A stretch of 7,922 nt of DNA, from assembly GCA_946061495.1 (NCBI GenBank), contig CAMGSV010000116.1, positions 1-7,922 on the forward strand. The letters are read 5' to 3'. Below the pieces are notes generated by a model, which was not told where the DNA came from, did no database searches, and saw only the letters and a list, made by a program, of their open reading frames with translations. The position numbers were made by a program, and so were the translations under genes. Below are positions 1-6,258 of this stretch, piece by piece (within the stretch, counting starts at the first letter, position 1; each line of letters begins with the position of its first letter). The stretch comes from an uncultured Spirochaetales bacterium (lineage in GTDB: Bacteria > Spirochaetota > Spirochaetia > Treponematales > Treponemataceae).

Positions 1-103
1 TAATGGATTACGCCTTTTTTGTAAATTCATTTAAAACTCGAAATTGGGGCTAAATAAGCAAGGGTTACGACAAGTTATATACCTAATTTTAAGACTCTTA
101 CCA
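1..103. other. AT-rich intergenic stretch downstream of the M16 peptidase gene
   Basis: These bases lie past the stop codon of the last minus-strand gene and run off the left edge. I count 30 G/C in the first 100 bases, far below the coding DNA to the right. A small near-palindrome with 5-base arms lies at 90-100 (TAAGA-c-TCTTA), just beyond the stop, but it is AT-only, has no clean U-tract and is too weak to call a terminator. A T6 run on the plus strand is at 15-20. No promoter with convincing -35 and -10 boxes was found on either strand, and I see no gene here. Confidence 0.6.
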
Positions 104-1381
104 TCAACTCCCTTCCGCCCCATCCACAGAGGCGCTAATTTTCCGCTGGAAGCTCTCCGAAGGATTGCTGCCATACACCAGGAGGGCTGCTTCTTGGAAA
201 TCCAGCAGCTTGTCCAGAGTGGACGCCACCTCCTGGCTGGTAAGGCTGTGTATCAACTCGACAATTTCTTCCGTAGATGACTGGGGAAAGCCAAAGCTAT
301 GGTGGCGGAACAGCCGTTTGGAGCGGTACTCCATGTCCTCGGCGGCGATGATTTCCTCGCCACATACATGCTGGCAGGCAGCCTCCAGCTCATCACGAGA
401 AAATCCCCCTGTCTTTAGACGATAGAGCTCCCGATACAAGGTGGCCACCACCTTCTGACTGTCCTTCCGGGCGGCGGAGGCATAGGCACACCAGCAGGCG
501 GCATCACTGTAGTAGGTCATGAAACTGTAGACATTGTAGCTGTAGCCGCCCTCCTCCCGCAGCTTCTGGAAGAGGCGGGAACTCATGGTATCCCCCACCA
601 AGGCATTGGCCACCGCCCAACAATAATAGTCCCTGGCAGCAGAGGGCTTGAGGACGGGGAGCTGCAGGAAAAACTGCATCTGCCGAAAGGGGGCATCCCT
701 GAACTGAATACCCTGTCGCCACTCCGGCTCGAAGGATTCTGTTTCATCAGCCCCCTGCCGAAGAGCCAAGCCTTCAGCCACCTGCACAAGCTCCTGCTGG
801 TCCAGATTTCCTGCGGCGCATATCACCAGGGGGCCACTTACGATATGGCTCCTGTACCAGTCCACCAAGGTCTCCCGTGTTAGGGAACCCACCTCCTCCA
901 CCGTTCCTGCGATGGGGGCGGACAGCGGATGGGAGGGCCACACCGCCTCGCTGGCAGCATCAAGGGCCGCTTCCTCCGGATCATCCTGGGAAGACACAAT
1001 CTCGCTCTGGATCACCGCCCGCTCCCGCTCCAGTTCCTTCTGATCAAAGACGGAGTTGGAGGCCATGTCCACCATCACCTCAAGGGCTTGCCGCAAATGG
1101 ATTGCAGGAACCACACAGTGCAGGCACATGGTCTCCCGGTCGGTGAAGGCATTGAGATAGCCGCCCATACGGTCAAAGGCCAGGGCAATGTCAAAAGCGC
1201 TGCGAGTGGCGGTCCCCTTGAAAACCATGTGCTCCACAAAATGACAGACACCCCGCTGGCCCTTCCCCTCGTGGCGGGAGCCCACTGGAAACCAGAAGCC
1301 CACTGCGGCAGTCTTCACTGTGGCAACCGACTCCGTGATGAGGACAACATTGTTGGATAAAATCTGTGTTTCTACCGCCAT
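104..1381 (-). CDS. M16-family (pitrilysin/MPP-like) zinc metallopeptidase
   Basis: A 425-residue protein with the inverted zinc motif HxxEH: His47, Glu50 (general base) and His51 in CHFVEHMVFKGT. The third zinc ligand is probably Glu127 in AVIQSEI, 76 residues after His51, which is the usual M16 spacing. The C-terminal half has the family's substrate-binding signature (SSRLFQKLREEGGYSYNVYS, about residues 272-291). The length fits the short, single-chain bacterial members. There is no signal peptide or membrane segment, so it is probably cytoplasmic and cuts peptides; its natural substrate cannot be told from sequence. An M16 gene close downstream of pnp is also known in Bacillus (mlpA). The ATG at 1381 has an AAGGAG ribosome site 7 bases upstream. 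The start lies only 17 bases after a terminator-like hairpin and its U-run, so expression may depend on read-through from pnp. The protein is fairly cysteine-rich (nine Cys by my count, including CLHC at 86-89). Confidence 0.93.
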   Translation of the reverse strand: MAVETQILSNNVVLITESVATVKTAAVGFWFPVGSRHEGKGQRGVCHFVEHMVFKGTATRSAFDIALAFDRMGGYLNAFTDRETMCLHCVVPAIHLRQALEVMVDMASNSVFDQKELERERAVIQSEIVSSQDDPEEAALDAASEAVWPSHPLSAPIAGTVEEVGSLTRETLVDWYRSHIVSGPLVICAAGNLDQQELVQVAEGLALRQGADETESFEPEWRQGIQFRDAPFRQMQFFLQLPVLKPSAARDYYCWAVANALVGDTMSSRLFQKLREEGGYSYNVYSFMTYYSDAACWCAYASAARKDSQKVVATLYRELYRLKTGGFSRDELEAACQHVCGEEIIAAEDMEYRSKRLFRHHSFGFPQSSTEEIVELIHSLTSQEVASTLDKLLDFQEAALLVYGSNPSESFQRKISASVDGAEGS

Positions 1382-1388
1382 GGCAAGT

Positions 1389-1394
1389 CTCCTT
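1389..1394 (-). promoter_or_regulatory. Ribosome binding site of the M16 peptidase gene
   Basis: AAGGAG on the minus strand, 7 bases before the ATG at 1381. It fixes the start and lies only 4 bases (GGGG) after the U-run of the preceding hairpin. A ribosome bound here would therefore sit beside that hairpin. Confidence 0.85.
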
Positions 1395-1398
1395 CCCC

Positions 1399-1447
1399 AA
1401 AAAAAGGGCTGCCCTTGGAAGTCTCTGCAACTTCTAGGACAGCCCTT
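1399..1447 (-). terminator. Intrinsic-terminator-like hairpin after pnp
   Basis: Read on the minus strand, AAGGGCTGTCC (1447-1437) pairs with GGGCAGCCCTT (1414-1404) over 11 positions, with one G-U wobble. The loop contains a further 5-base stem (GAAGT/ACTTC). The 3' arm ends in two T and five more follow (1403-1399). It begins 18 bases after the pnp stop codon. This is the form of a Rho-independent terminator, but the U-run is short and ends in GGGG that leads straight into the ribosome site of the next gene. Partial termination (attenuation) or 3'-end protection of pnp mRNA is therefore as likely as full termination. Confidence 0.8.
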
Positions 1448-1465
1448 GCACGAATCACCTTGCAG

Positions 1466-3565
1466 TTATTTCTTCTGAGCCTCAAGGGCATCAATGTAGG
1501 ACAGATTCAGGCGACCCATCTTGTCAATCTCCAGCAGCTTCACAGGAATCTGCTGGCCTTCTTTGATGACATCGGTAACCTTCTCCACCCGCTGGCGGGA
1601 AAGCTTGGAGATGTGGCACAGTCCCTCCTTGCCAGGAAGAATCTCCACAAAGGCACCGAATTCCATAATCCGCTTGACGGTTCCGTTGTAGATGGTTCCC
1701 ACCTCGGGATCCTCCACAATGGCCTTCACGGCAGCCTTGGCGGCATCGGTGGCCTTTCCAGTCTTGCCGTAGATGATGACGGTTCCGTCGTCCTCGGTGT
1801 CAATCTTAACATCGTGGGCAGCGCAGATTCCCTTGATGACCTTTCCACCGGGACCGATGAGGGCACCAATCTTGTCCACGTCAATCTTCATGGACTCAAT
1901 CTTGGGGGCATACTCGCTGATCTTGTCGGCGGGCTTGCTGATGGTCTGGTTCATGACGCTCAGGATGTGGAGGCGACCACGACGGGCCTGATCCAGCGCC
2001 TTCTGCATGATCTCTGTGGTGACACCGGCAATCTTGATGTCCATCTGGAAACCGGTGATTCCGTCAACGGTTCCTGCCACCTTAAAGTCCATGTCACCCA
2101 GGTGATCCTCCTCCCCCAGAATGTCGGAGAGAATGGCGTACTTCTCGTACTTGTCACCCTCGGTAATGAGTCCCATGGCGATTCCCGCCACCGGCTTCTT
2201 CATAGGCACACCGGCAGCCAACATACACAGGGTTCCACCGCAGACGGATGCCATGGAGGAGGATCCGTTGGACTCAAGAATCTCGGAGACCACACGGACG
2301 GTGTACGGGAATTCCTCACGGGAGGGAACCATGGCCTCCAAGGAACGGCGGGCCAGGTTTCCGTGACCAATCTCACGGCGGCCAGTACCCATGCGGCCAA
2401 CCTCACCAACAGAATAAGGCGGGAAGTTGTAGTGCAGGATAAAGTGCTCACGGCGGTCGCCGTCAATGTCGTCGTACACCTGCTCGTCCAGGGAGGTTCC
2501 CAGGGTGGCAACTGCCAGGGACTGGGTCTCACCACGGGTGAACACAGCTGAGCCGTGGGGCCGAGGCAGTACATTGATCTCACAGGTGATGGGGCGGATA
2601 TCCTCGGTGCCGCGACCGTCCACACGGATGCCACGATCCAGGATGCTCTTGCGAAGGATGTTGTACTCCATATCCTCAAAGAGGCCGTTGAACAGCTTCT
2701 TCTGCAGGTCATCCTCCAGCTGCTGGGCATACTTTTCCGCCAGCGCAGCCTTTACGGCACCAATGGCCTCGTGACGCTGGTGCTTGCCCTTCACAAAGCA
2801 GGCCTCCTCCATCTTGGGCATGGCCTCTGCCAGCATGGCCTCCTTGTTCTCCAGCTGGGCCGTGGCGGGACATAGGGGAAGCTTCTCCTTTCCGGCCAAT
2901 TTCCGCAGCTCATCCTGCAGGTGGCACATGTCGGTGATGAATTCCTGGGCCTTTGCCAGGGCTCCCAGCATGATTTCCTCGGAAACCTCCTTGGCACCAC
3001 CCTCAACCATGGTGAAGCCCTCGGCAGTTCCAGCCACCACAATCTCCAGCTGGGCCTTCTCAATCTGGGCGTAGGTGGGGTTCACCACATAGTCGCCGTC
3101 AACATAGGCCACCCGGACACCGGCGATGGGTCCGTTGAAGGGAATGTCTGAAATGACAACGGCGGCGGAGCTGGCAATGACAGCCAGGATATCCGGAGGG
3201 TTAATCTGGTCGGAGGAGATGCAGGTGGGCACAATCTGAATCTCACGTCCAAAAGCCACCTCGAACAGGGGGCGCATGGGGCGGTCGATGAGGCGTGACA
3301 CCAGAATCTCCTTGTCCTTGGGGCGCCCCTCACGCTTGATGAAGCCTCCGGGAATCTTTCCGGCAGCATAGTACTTCTCGTTGTAGTCCACTGTTACGGG
3401 AACAAAGTCCAATCCCTCCCGGGCATCGCTGGACGCACAGGCGGTGGCGATGACGGCTGAGCCGCCAAACTGGGCATAGACAGCACCGTTAGCCTGCTTC
3501 GCCAAGCGGCCGGTCTCTAAAATCAATTCCTGTCCTGCCAATGTATAAGATACTCTATGAACCAT
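1466..3565 (-). CDS. pnp: Polyribonucleotide nucleotidyltransferase (PNPase)
   Basis: A 699-residue phosphorolytic 3'-to-5' exoribonuclease of normal family length. It degrades mRNA using phosphate, releasing nucleoside diphosphates, and can run in reverse to add tails; it works as a trimer in the cytoplasm, often within a degradosome. Domains in order: first RNase PH fold (about 1-215), a helical linker, second RNase PH fold (about 314-545, opening RVDGRG), a KH domain with GPGGK at 571-575, and an S1 domain (about 623-690). The catalytic patch GEEDHLGDMDFK is intact: Asp487, Asp493 and Lys495 match the E. coli Asp486, Asp492 and Lys494. The frame is open 14 codons further upstream, but the ATG at 3565 is preferred. 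It has AGGAG 8 bases upstream, it gives the usual short N-terminus (MVHRVSYTLAG), and the longer version would run into the upstream hairpin. Hairpins flank the gene on both sides, which recalls E. coli pnp, whose message is controlled through a 5' hairpin. The sequence cannot show whether that mechanism exists here. Confidence 0.98.
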   Translation of the reverse strand: MVHRVSYTLAGQELILETGRLAKQANGAVYAQFGGSAVIATACASSDAREGLDFVPVTVDYNEKYYAAGKIPGGFIKREGRPKDKEILVSRLIDRPMRPLFEVAFGREIQIVPTCISSDQINPPDILAVIASSAAVVISDIPFNGPIAGVRVAYVDGDYVVNPTYAQIEKAQLEIVVAGTAEGFTMVEGGAKEVSEEIMLGALAKAQEFITDMCHLQDELRKLAGKEKLPLCPATAQLENKEAMLAEAMPKMEEACFVKGKHQRHEAIGAVKAALAEKYAQQLEDDLQKKLFNGLFEDMEYNILRKSILDRGIRVDGRGTEDIRPITCEINVLPRPHGSAVFTRGETQSLAVATLGTSLDEQVYDDIDGDRREHFILHYNFPPYSVGEVGRMGTGRREIGHGNLARRSLEAMVPSREEFPYTVRVVSEILESNGSSSMASVCGGTLCMLAAGVPMKKPVAGIAMGLITEGDKYEKYAILSDILGEEDHLGDMDFKVAGTVDGITGFQMDIKIAGVTTEIMQKALDQARRGRLHILSVMNQTISKPADKISEYAPKIESMKIDVDKIGALIGPGGKVIKGICAAHDVKIDTEDDGTVIIYGKTGKATDAAKAAVKAIVEDPEVGTIYNGTVKRIMEFGAFVEILPGKEGLCHISKLSRQRVEKVTDVIKEGQQIPVKLLEIDKMGRLNLSYIDALEAQKK

Positions 3566-3573
3566 TTCTTTTT

Positions 3574-3578
3574 CTCCT
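3574..3578 (-). promoter_or_regulatory. Ribosome binding site of pnp
   Basis: AGGAG on the minus strand, 8 bases before the ATG at 3565. It decides the pnp start over the longer open frame. It follows directly after the U-rich tail of the rpsO-pnp hairpin. Confidence 0.88.
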
Positions 3579-3625
3579 AAAAATGAAAAGGACAGCCTCC
3601 CGCACACAACGGCAGCAGGCTGTCC
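3579..3625 (-). terminator. Hairpin with U-rich tail between rpsO and pnp
   Basis: On the minus strand GGACAGCCT (3625-3617) pairs perfectly with AGGCTGTCC (3598-3590) around an 18-base loop, which can form a small inner CCG/CGG stem. The tail is TTTTCATTTTT (3589-3579), running into the pnp ribosome site. The hairpin starts 8 bases after the rpsO stop codon. It looks like an intrinsic terminator with an interrupted U-tract, so it probably only partly terminates. It could instead protect the 3' end of rpsO mRNA or be a processing site. E. coli also has a terminator and an RNase III hairpin between rpsO and pnp, which is a positional parallel only. Confidence 0.72.
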
Positions 3626-3633
3626 CCCACAGC

Positions 3634-3903
3634 TTACTTGCGCAGGCCAAGTTCTTTGATGAGCGCACGGTATCCTTCCAGGTCAGTACGCTGCATGTAC
3701 TTCAACAGGCTTCTGCGCTGACCAACCAAGATGATGAGACGGCGGGAGGCTCCCTTGTCCTTCTTGAAGGTCTTGCAATGCTCTGTGAGCTGCTTGATGC
3801 GTTCAGTCAGCAGTGCTACCTGAACTCTTGTGTTGCCAGTGTCACGGTCGTTTGCACCGAATTTTGTCACGATGGCAGCAGTTGTGTCTTTTGTAAGTGC
3901 CAT
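3634..3903 (-). CDS. rpsO: 30S ribosomal protein S15
   Basis: An 89-residue protein, exactly the usual bacterial length. S15 binds the 16S rRNA central domain (helices 20-22) early in 30S assembly and later forms an intersubunit bridge. The four-helix family pattern is clear. It includes the loop GANDRDTGNTRVQVALLTERI (about 16-36), the region around TEHCKTFKKDKGASRRLIILVGQRRSLLKYM (about 40-70), and a closing YRALIKELGLRK. The ATG at 3903 has AAGGAG 6 bases upstream. It sits between ribF (69-base gap) and pnp, the ancestral arrangement. In several bacteria S15 represses its own mRNA by binding the leader; the leader here has alternative pairings described separately. Confidence 0.98.
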   Translation of the reverse strand: MALTKDTTAAIVTKFGANDRDTGNTRVQVALLTERIKQLTEHCKTFKKDKGASRRLIILVGQRRSLLKYMQRTDLEGYRALIKELGLRK

Positions 3904-3972
3904 TACTTACTCCTTTCTATTTTAATCCCTTTAAGATAACCAAACATGTGAGGAGAAGCGCTCCACGTCCTT
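3904..3972 (-). promoter_or_regulatory. rpsO leader with possible ribosome-site-sequestering structure
   Basis: This 69-base gap follows the ribF stop codon. It ends in the rpsO ribosome site AAGGAG (3915-3910). A CTCCT (3955-3951) is complementary to AGGAG of that site. Part of it can instead pair with the nearby GGAG (3964-3961) as a 4-base stem with a 5-base loop. A TAAAAT resembling a -10 box lies just upstream of the ribosome site, but no good -35 box stands at proper spacing, so I do not call a promoter. Regulation by S15 is an inference from other bacteria. Confidence 0.35.
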
Positions 3973-4833
3973 CTAGGAGGATACCAAGAACTCTATCCAC
4001 GCTACTGGAAGCTTGATTCCATCATCAGCTTCTCCAACAGGAGAGGTAAACCGGAGGATATCTCCCTGAATCACCACCTGTCCACGCTGGAAAGACTTTC
4101 CATCCTTCCAGTACAGTACCACCTGATAGGTTCCATCAGGTGGCAGCACCTGCATGCAGCCGCAAGGCCCCCGCCGTCTCGTTCCTAACAGGAAAGCCCC
4201 CTCCTGGCTCCAATCGAAGCAACTGCCACCCAAGGAAAAATTCCTTCCCAAAAGGCGGCTACATCGGACAAGGTCTCCCTCAAGCAAGGCGCAACGAATC
4301 TCAGAAGAACTGACCCGCACCCCCTCCGCTATGACCGGCTCCACCACATCCAGCCGGACACCAGTCTCACGGGCAAAGCTCCGAAGGAAATCGATGTTGA
4401 CGGAACCTTTGTAGCCACATCTAAAGTCTGTTCCCTCCGCAAGATAGCGCATAGACAAATTATCACGTAAATGCTGGAGGAAGACAACTCCTTCCATTCT
4501 ACCAAAATCACCGGAAAAGTCAATGACCACGGTGAAGGCAAAGCCTGCCTCACGAAACAGGTTCAGGCGCTGCTCCATGGTACACACAGATCCAGCGAAA
4601 TGCTCAGGGTTGAGCCGGGCCTTTGGTGAGGTTCCGAAAGTCACCACACCGGGCAGGAGCCTTTTCTGGGCCATGACAGCGGAAAAAAGGGCCTGATGTC
4701 CCAAATGGACACCGTCAAAGCCACCGACGGTCAGGGCTGTCCCCTCGTATCCCGCCGCCGCCAATTCCTCAGGTGACAGGAAGGCACCGGAAGCTATGTC
4801 ATCCCAAGAGTAAACTCTCAGTGCATCATTCAT
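3973..4833 (-). CDS. ribF: RibF-type FAD synthetase; riboflavin kinase domain short and apparently degenerate
   Basis: A 286-residue protein. Full RibF makes FMN from riboflavin with its C-terminal kinase and FAD from FMN with its N-terminal adenylyltransferase. The N-terminal nucleotidyltransferase domain is well kept: GGFDGVHLGH (37-46), VVTFGTSP (63-70), GTDFRCG (134-140) and VSSSEIRCALLEGD (174-187). The C-terminal part (about 201-286) is only some 85 residues. I cannot find the kinase PTAN motif, whose Thr and Asn hold Mg-ATP, or the catalytic Glu segment. LPPDGTYQVVL (230-240) looks like a remnant of the family's lPadGvYav strand. I infer that adenylyltransferase activity is kept while kinase activity is lost or much changed. 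Start choice: ATGs at 4842, 4839 and 4833 are all in frame. AAGGA at 4846-4842 is 8 bases before 4833 but too close to the other two, so 4833 is preferred. The ATG at 4842 would give a 4-base ATGA overlap with the truB stop. A much longer open frame reaching 4989 lies inside truB and was not used. Confidence 0.88.
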   Translation of the reverse strand: MNDALRVYSWDDIASGAFLSPEELAAAGYEGTALTVGGFDGVHLGHQALFSAVMAQKRLLPGVVTFGTSPKARLNPEHFAGSVCTMEQRLNLFREAGFAFTVVIDFSGDFGRMEGVVFLQHLRDNLSMRYLAEGTDFRCGYKGSVNIDFLRSFARETGVRLDVVEPVIAEGVRVSSSEIRCALLEGDLVRCSRLLGRNFSLGGSCFDWSQEGAFLLGTRRRGPCGCMQVLPPDGTYQVVLYWKDGKSFQRGQVVIQGDILRFTSPVGEADDGIKLPVAWIEFLVSS

Positions 4834-4838
4834 ATTCA

Positions 4839-5885
4839 TCATCCTTGCCGGGGAATTACAAAGCAATAGTGGAATCGTCCCCCAGCCTTTTTTACCATTC
4901 CCGCCAGCTCTCCAGTCTCCAGGAACACCGGCAGCTCCCTGACCTGGCCCCCACTCTGTGGCGGCTGGACAGAAGCTGCACCCTCCCATGATGTGAACCA
5001 GCTGCTTCTGGGAGGTCGCCCCTGAAAGAACTCCGTCTCATGGCCGCTGGACAAGACAAGGCTCTCCAACCCACAGGCCGCCGCCATTCCGGGCGCAAAC
5101 TGCACCAGACCTGCAGCCACCTCCTCCAGCTCCTGCTGGCTTGCCTTGGCAGCGGGCACCTCGCCCTGTCCACGACTGGCAAGGGTGAAGGCCGTGAGCC
5201 TTTGGGAAAAGACCGCATCCTCCAGACGGAAGGGACCAACTCCAGTTCTCCGCAACGCCACCAGATGGCCACGACTTCCTGCCGCCAGGGCGATGTCCCG
5301 GGCAAGGGAGCGGATGTAGGTTCCCTTGGAACAGGTAACCTCCAGCAGGCCGTACTGGCCGTCAAAGTCGGTGAGCGCAAGGGAATGGACGGTTATTTCT
5401 CTGGAGGGAAGCTGTGCCTGCTGGCCGGATCGGGCAAGGTCGCTGGCCCGCTGGCCATCCACATGGATGGCAGAGTACAGGGGCGGCACCTGGGAAATTG
5501 TTCCCCGGAACCGATCCAGCACCGACTCAACCTGCTGACGGCTGGGCAACGGGGCGGCGGCAACAACCTGGCCTGATGGCTCCAAGGTGTCTGTCTCAGA
5601 ACCGAAGGCCACCACCGCCTGGTATCTCTTTTCTGTGGCAGTGATGTAGGGAACCAGCCGAGTCATCTTTCCCACCAGCACCACCAGCAGGCCCTCGGCA
5701 AAACTATCAAGGGTTCCGGTATGCCCCACCTTTCCCGTACCCAGAGCCTTCTTGATGACCCCCAGGGATGAAAAGCTGGTGGGGCCGCTCTCCTTGGCGA
5801 AGAGCATGACACCGGAGGCAGAAGAATCCTTACGAGCCAGAGGAATGCTCTCCCTCCGAGCCAACGGAGGCCGATGCTGCAGCAT
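4839..5885 (-). CDS. truB: tRNA pseudouridine(55) synthase
   Basis: A 348-residue protein as drawn. TruB converts U55 in the T-loop of tRNAs to pseudouridine and also helps tRNA folding. The catalytic Asp60 is in GHTGTLDSFAEGLL. Other family blocks are the KRYQA Tyr (88), the VPPLYSAIHVDGQRA segment (133-147), CSKGTYIRSLARD (185-197) and LRRTGVGPFRLEDA (211-224). A PUA-like C-terminal region follows and closes with ETGELAGMV and FHYCFVIP. It is longer than the usual 300 or so residues at both ends. The start is uncertain. ATG 5885 has GGAG 4 bases upstream but adds about 25 residues before the family's usual beginning and overlaps rbfA by 56 bases. ATG 5807 gives MLFAKESG with no good ribosome site. 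A strong GGAGG (5857-5853) is ideally spaced only to an ATT at 5846. The stop codon overlaps one of the alternative ribF starts, suggesting coupled translation. Confidence 0.93.
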   Translation of the reverse strand: MLQHRPPLARRESIPLARKDSSASGVMLFAKESGPTSFSSLGVIKKALGTGKVGHTGTLDSFAEGLLVVLVGKMTRLVPYITATEKRYQAVVAFGSETDTLEPSGQVVAAAPLPSRQQVESVLDRFRGTISQVPPLYSAIHVDGQRASDLARSGQQAQLPSREITVHSLALTDFDGQYGLLEVTCSKGTYIRSLARDIALAAGSRGHLVALRRTGVGPFRLEDAVFSQRLTAFTLASRGQGEVPAAKASQQELEEVAAGLVQFAPGMAAACGLESLVLSSGHETEFFQGRPPRSSWFTSWEGAASVQPPQSGGQVRELPVFLETGELAGMVKKAGGRFHYCFVIPRQG

Positions 5886-6258
5886 CCCGCTCCGCTTGAG
5901 CAGCCGCCTCTTCAGCCTCCAGCTGGTTCAGCTTGCGCACCATCTCGAAGCCCTCCTTGATGCTGGAATCAGCAACGAAGGTGAGCTTGGGAAACTGACG
6001 GATGGTCAGCTTCCTGCCGATGGTGGACTGAATGAAGCCAGCTGCACTTTGCAGGCCCCGCACTCCCTTCTCCGTCTCCTTGCCGCTCATGAAGCTGGAA
6101 ACATAGACCTTGGCATACCCTAAGTCACCGGAGACCTCCACCCTGTTGATGGACAAAAAGGTGGAGACACGGGGATCCTTTATCTGACCGGAAAGAATCA
6201 TCTTGGAAATTTCCTCCCGGATCTGCTCTCCTAAACGTACCAGTCTGAAGGAAGCCAT
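5830..6258 (-). CDS. rbfA: Ribosome-binding factor A
   Basis: A 142-residue protein. RbfA binds the immature 30S subunit, helps process the 5' end of 16S rRNA and supports growth in the cold. It has a KH-type fold. Visible family blocks are RLVRLGEQIREEISKMI (5-21), IKDPRV (26-31), YAKVYVS (48-54), the kinked-helix AxG site in SAAGF (71-75), and PKLTFVADSSIKEGFEM (90-106). The family core ends near residue 115. The rest is an Ala/Glu/Ser-rich tail, probably disordered, whose last 18 or so codons overlap the drawn truB start. The ATG directly follows the infB stop codon (TAA at 6261-6259) with no gap. AAGGAG inside the last infB codons lies only 3 bases before the ATG, a tight spacing that suggests coupling to infB termination. 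No other start nearby fits. Confidence 0.95.
   Translation of the reverse strand: MASFRLVRLGEQIREEISKMILSGQIKDPRVSTFLSINRVEVSGDLGYAKVYVSSFMSGKETEKGVRGLQSAAGFIQSTIGRKLTIRQFPKLTFVADSSIKEGFEMVRKLNQLEAEEAAAQAERDAAASASVGSEGEHSSGS

Noticed and set aside
44..280. Plus-strand open frame starting at a TTG in the AT-rich left end
   Set aside because: It runs into the antisense of the M16 gene, has no ribosome site, and the translation resembles no known protein.
929..1360. Plus-strand open frame opposite the M16 peptidase
   Set aside because: Antisense shadow of a conserved gene, with no ribosome site or family resemblance.
1415..2551. Long plus-strand open frame (378 residues) opposite pnp
   Set aside because: It lies wholly antisense to the strongly conserved PNPase frame and the pnp terminator hairpin. 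Its translation is rich in His, Gly, Leu and Asn repeats typical of antisense codon shadows, with no recognisable domain.
3566..3607. Fourteen extra codons at the pnp N-terminus
   Set aside because: They fall in the rpsO-pnp hairpin and its tail, while AGGAG and the family N-terminus both support the ATG at 3565.
3915..3950. Promoter for rpsO (TAAAAT as -10 box)
   Set aside because: No -35 box of reasonable quality lies 16-18 bases upstream; the AT-rich leader alone can give such a match by chance.
4730..4745. GGGCTGTCCCC in ribF resembling the hairpin arms around pnp
   Set aside because: It is inside coding sequence, encodes ordinary RibF residues, and has no paired arm nearby.
4834..4989. 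Extended RibF start inside truB
   Set aside because: The added residues are a shadow of the truB C-terminus, and a ribosome site fits the ATG at 4833.
5040..5576. Plus-strand open frame (178 residues) opposite truB
   Set aside because: Antisense shadow; the minus strand carries all TruB motifs and this frame shows none of its own.
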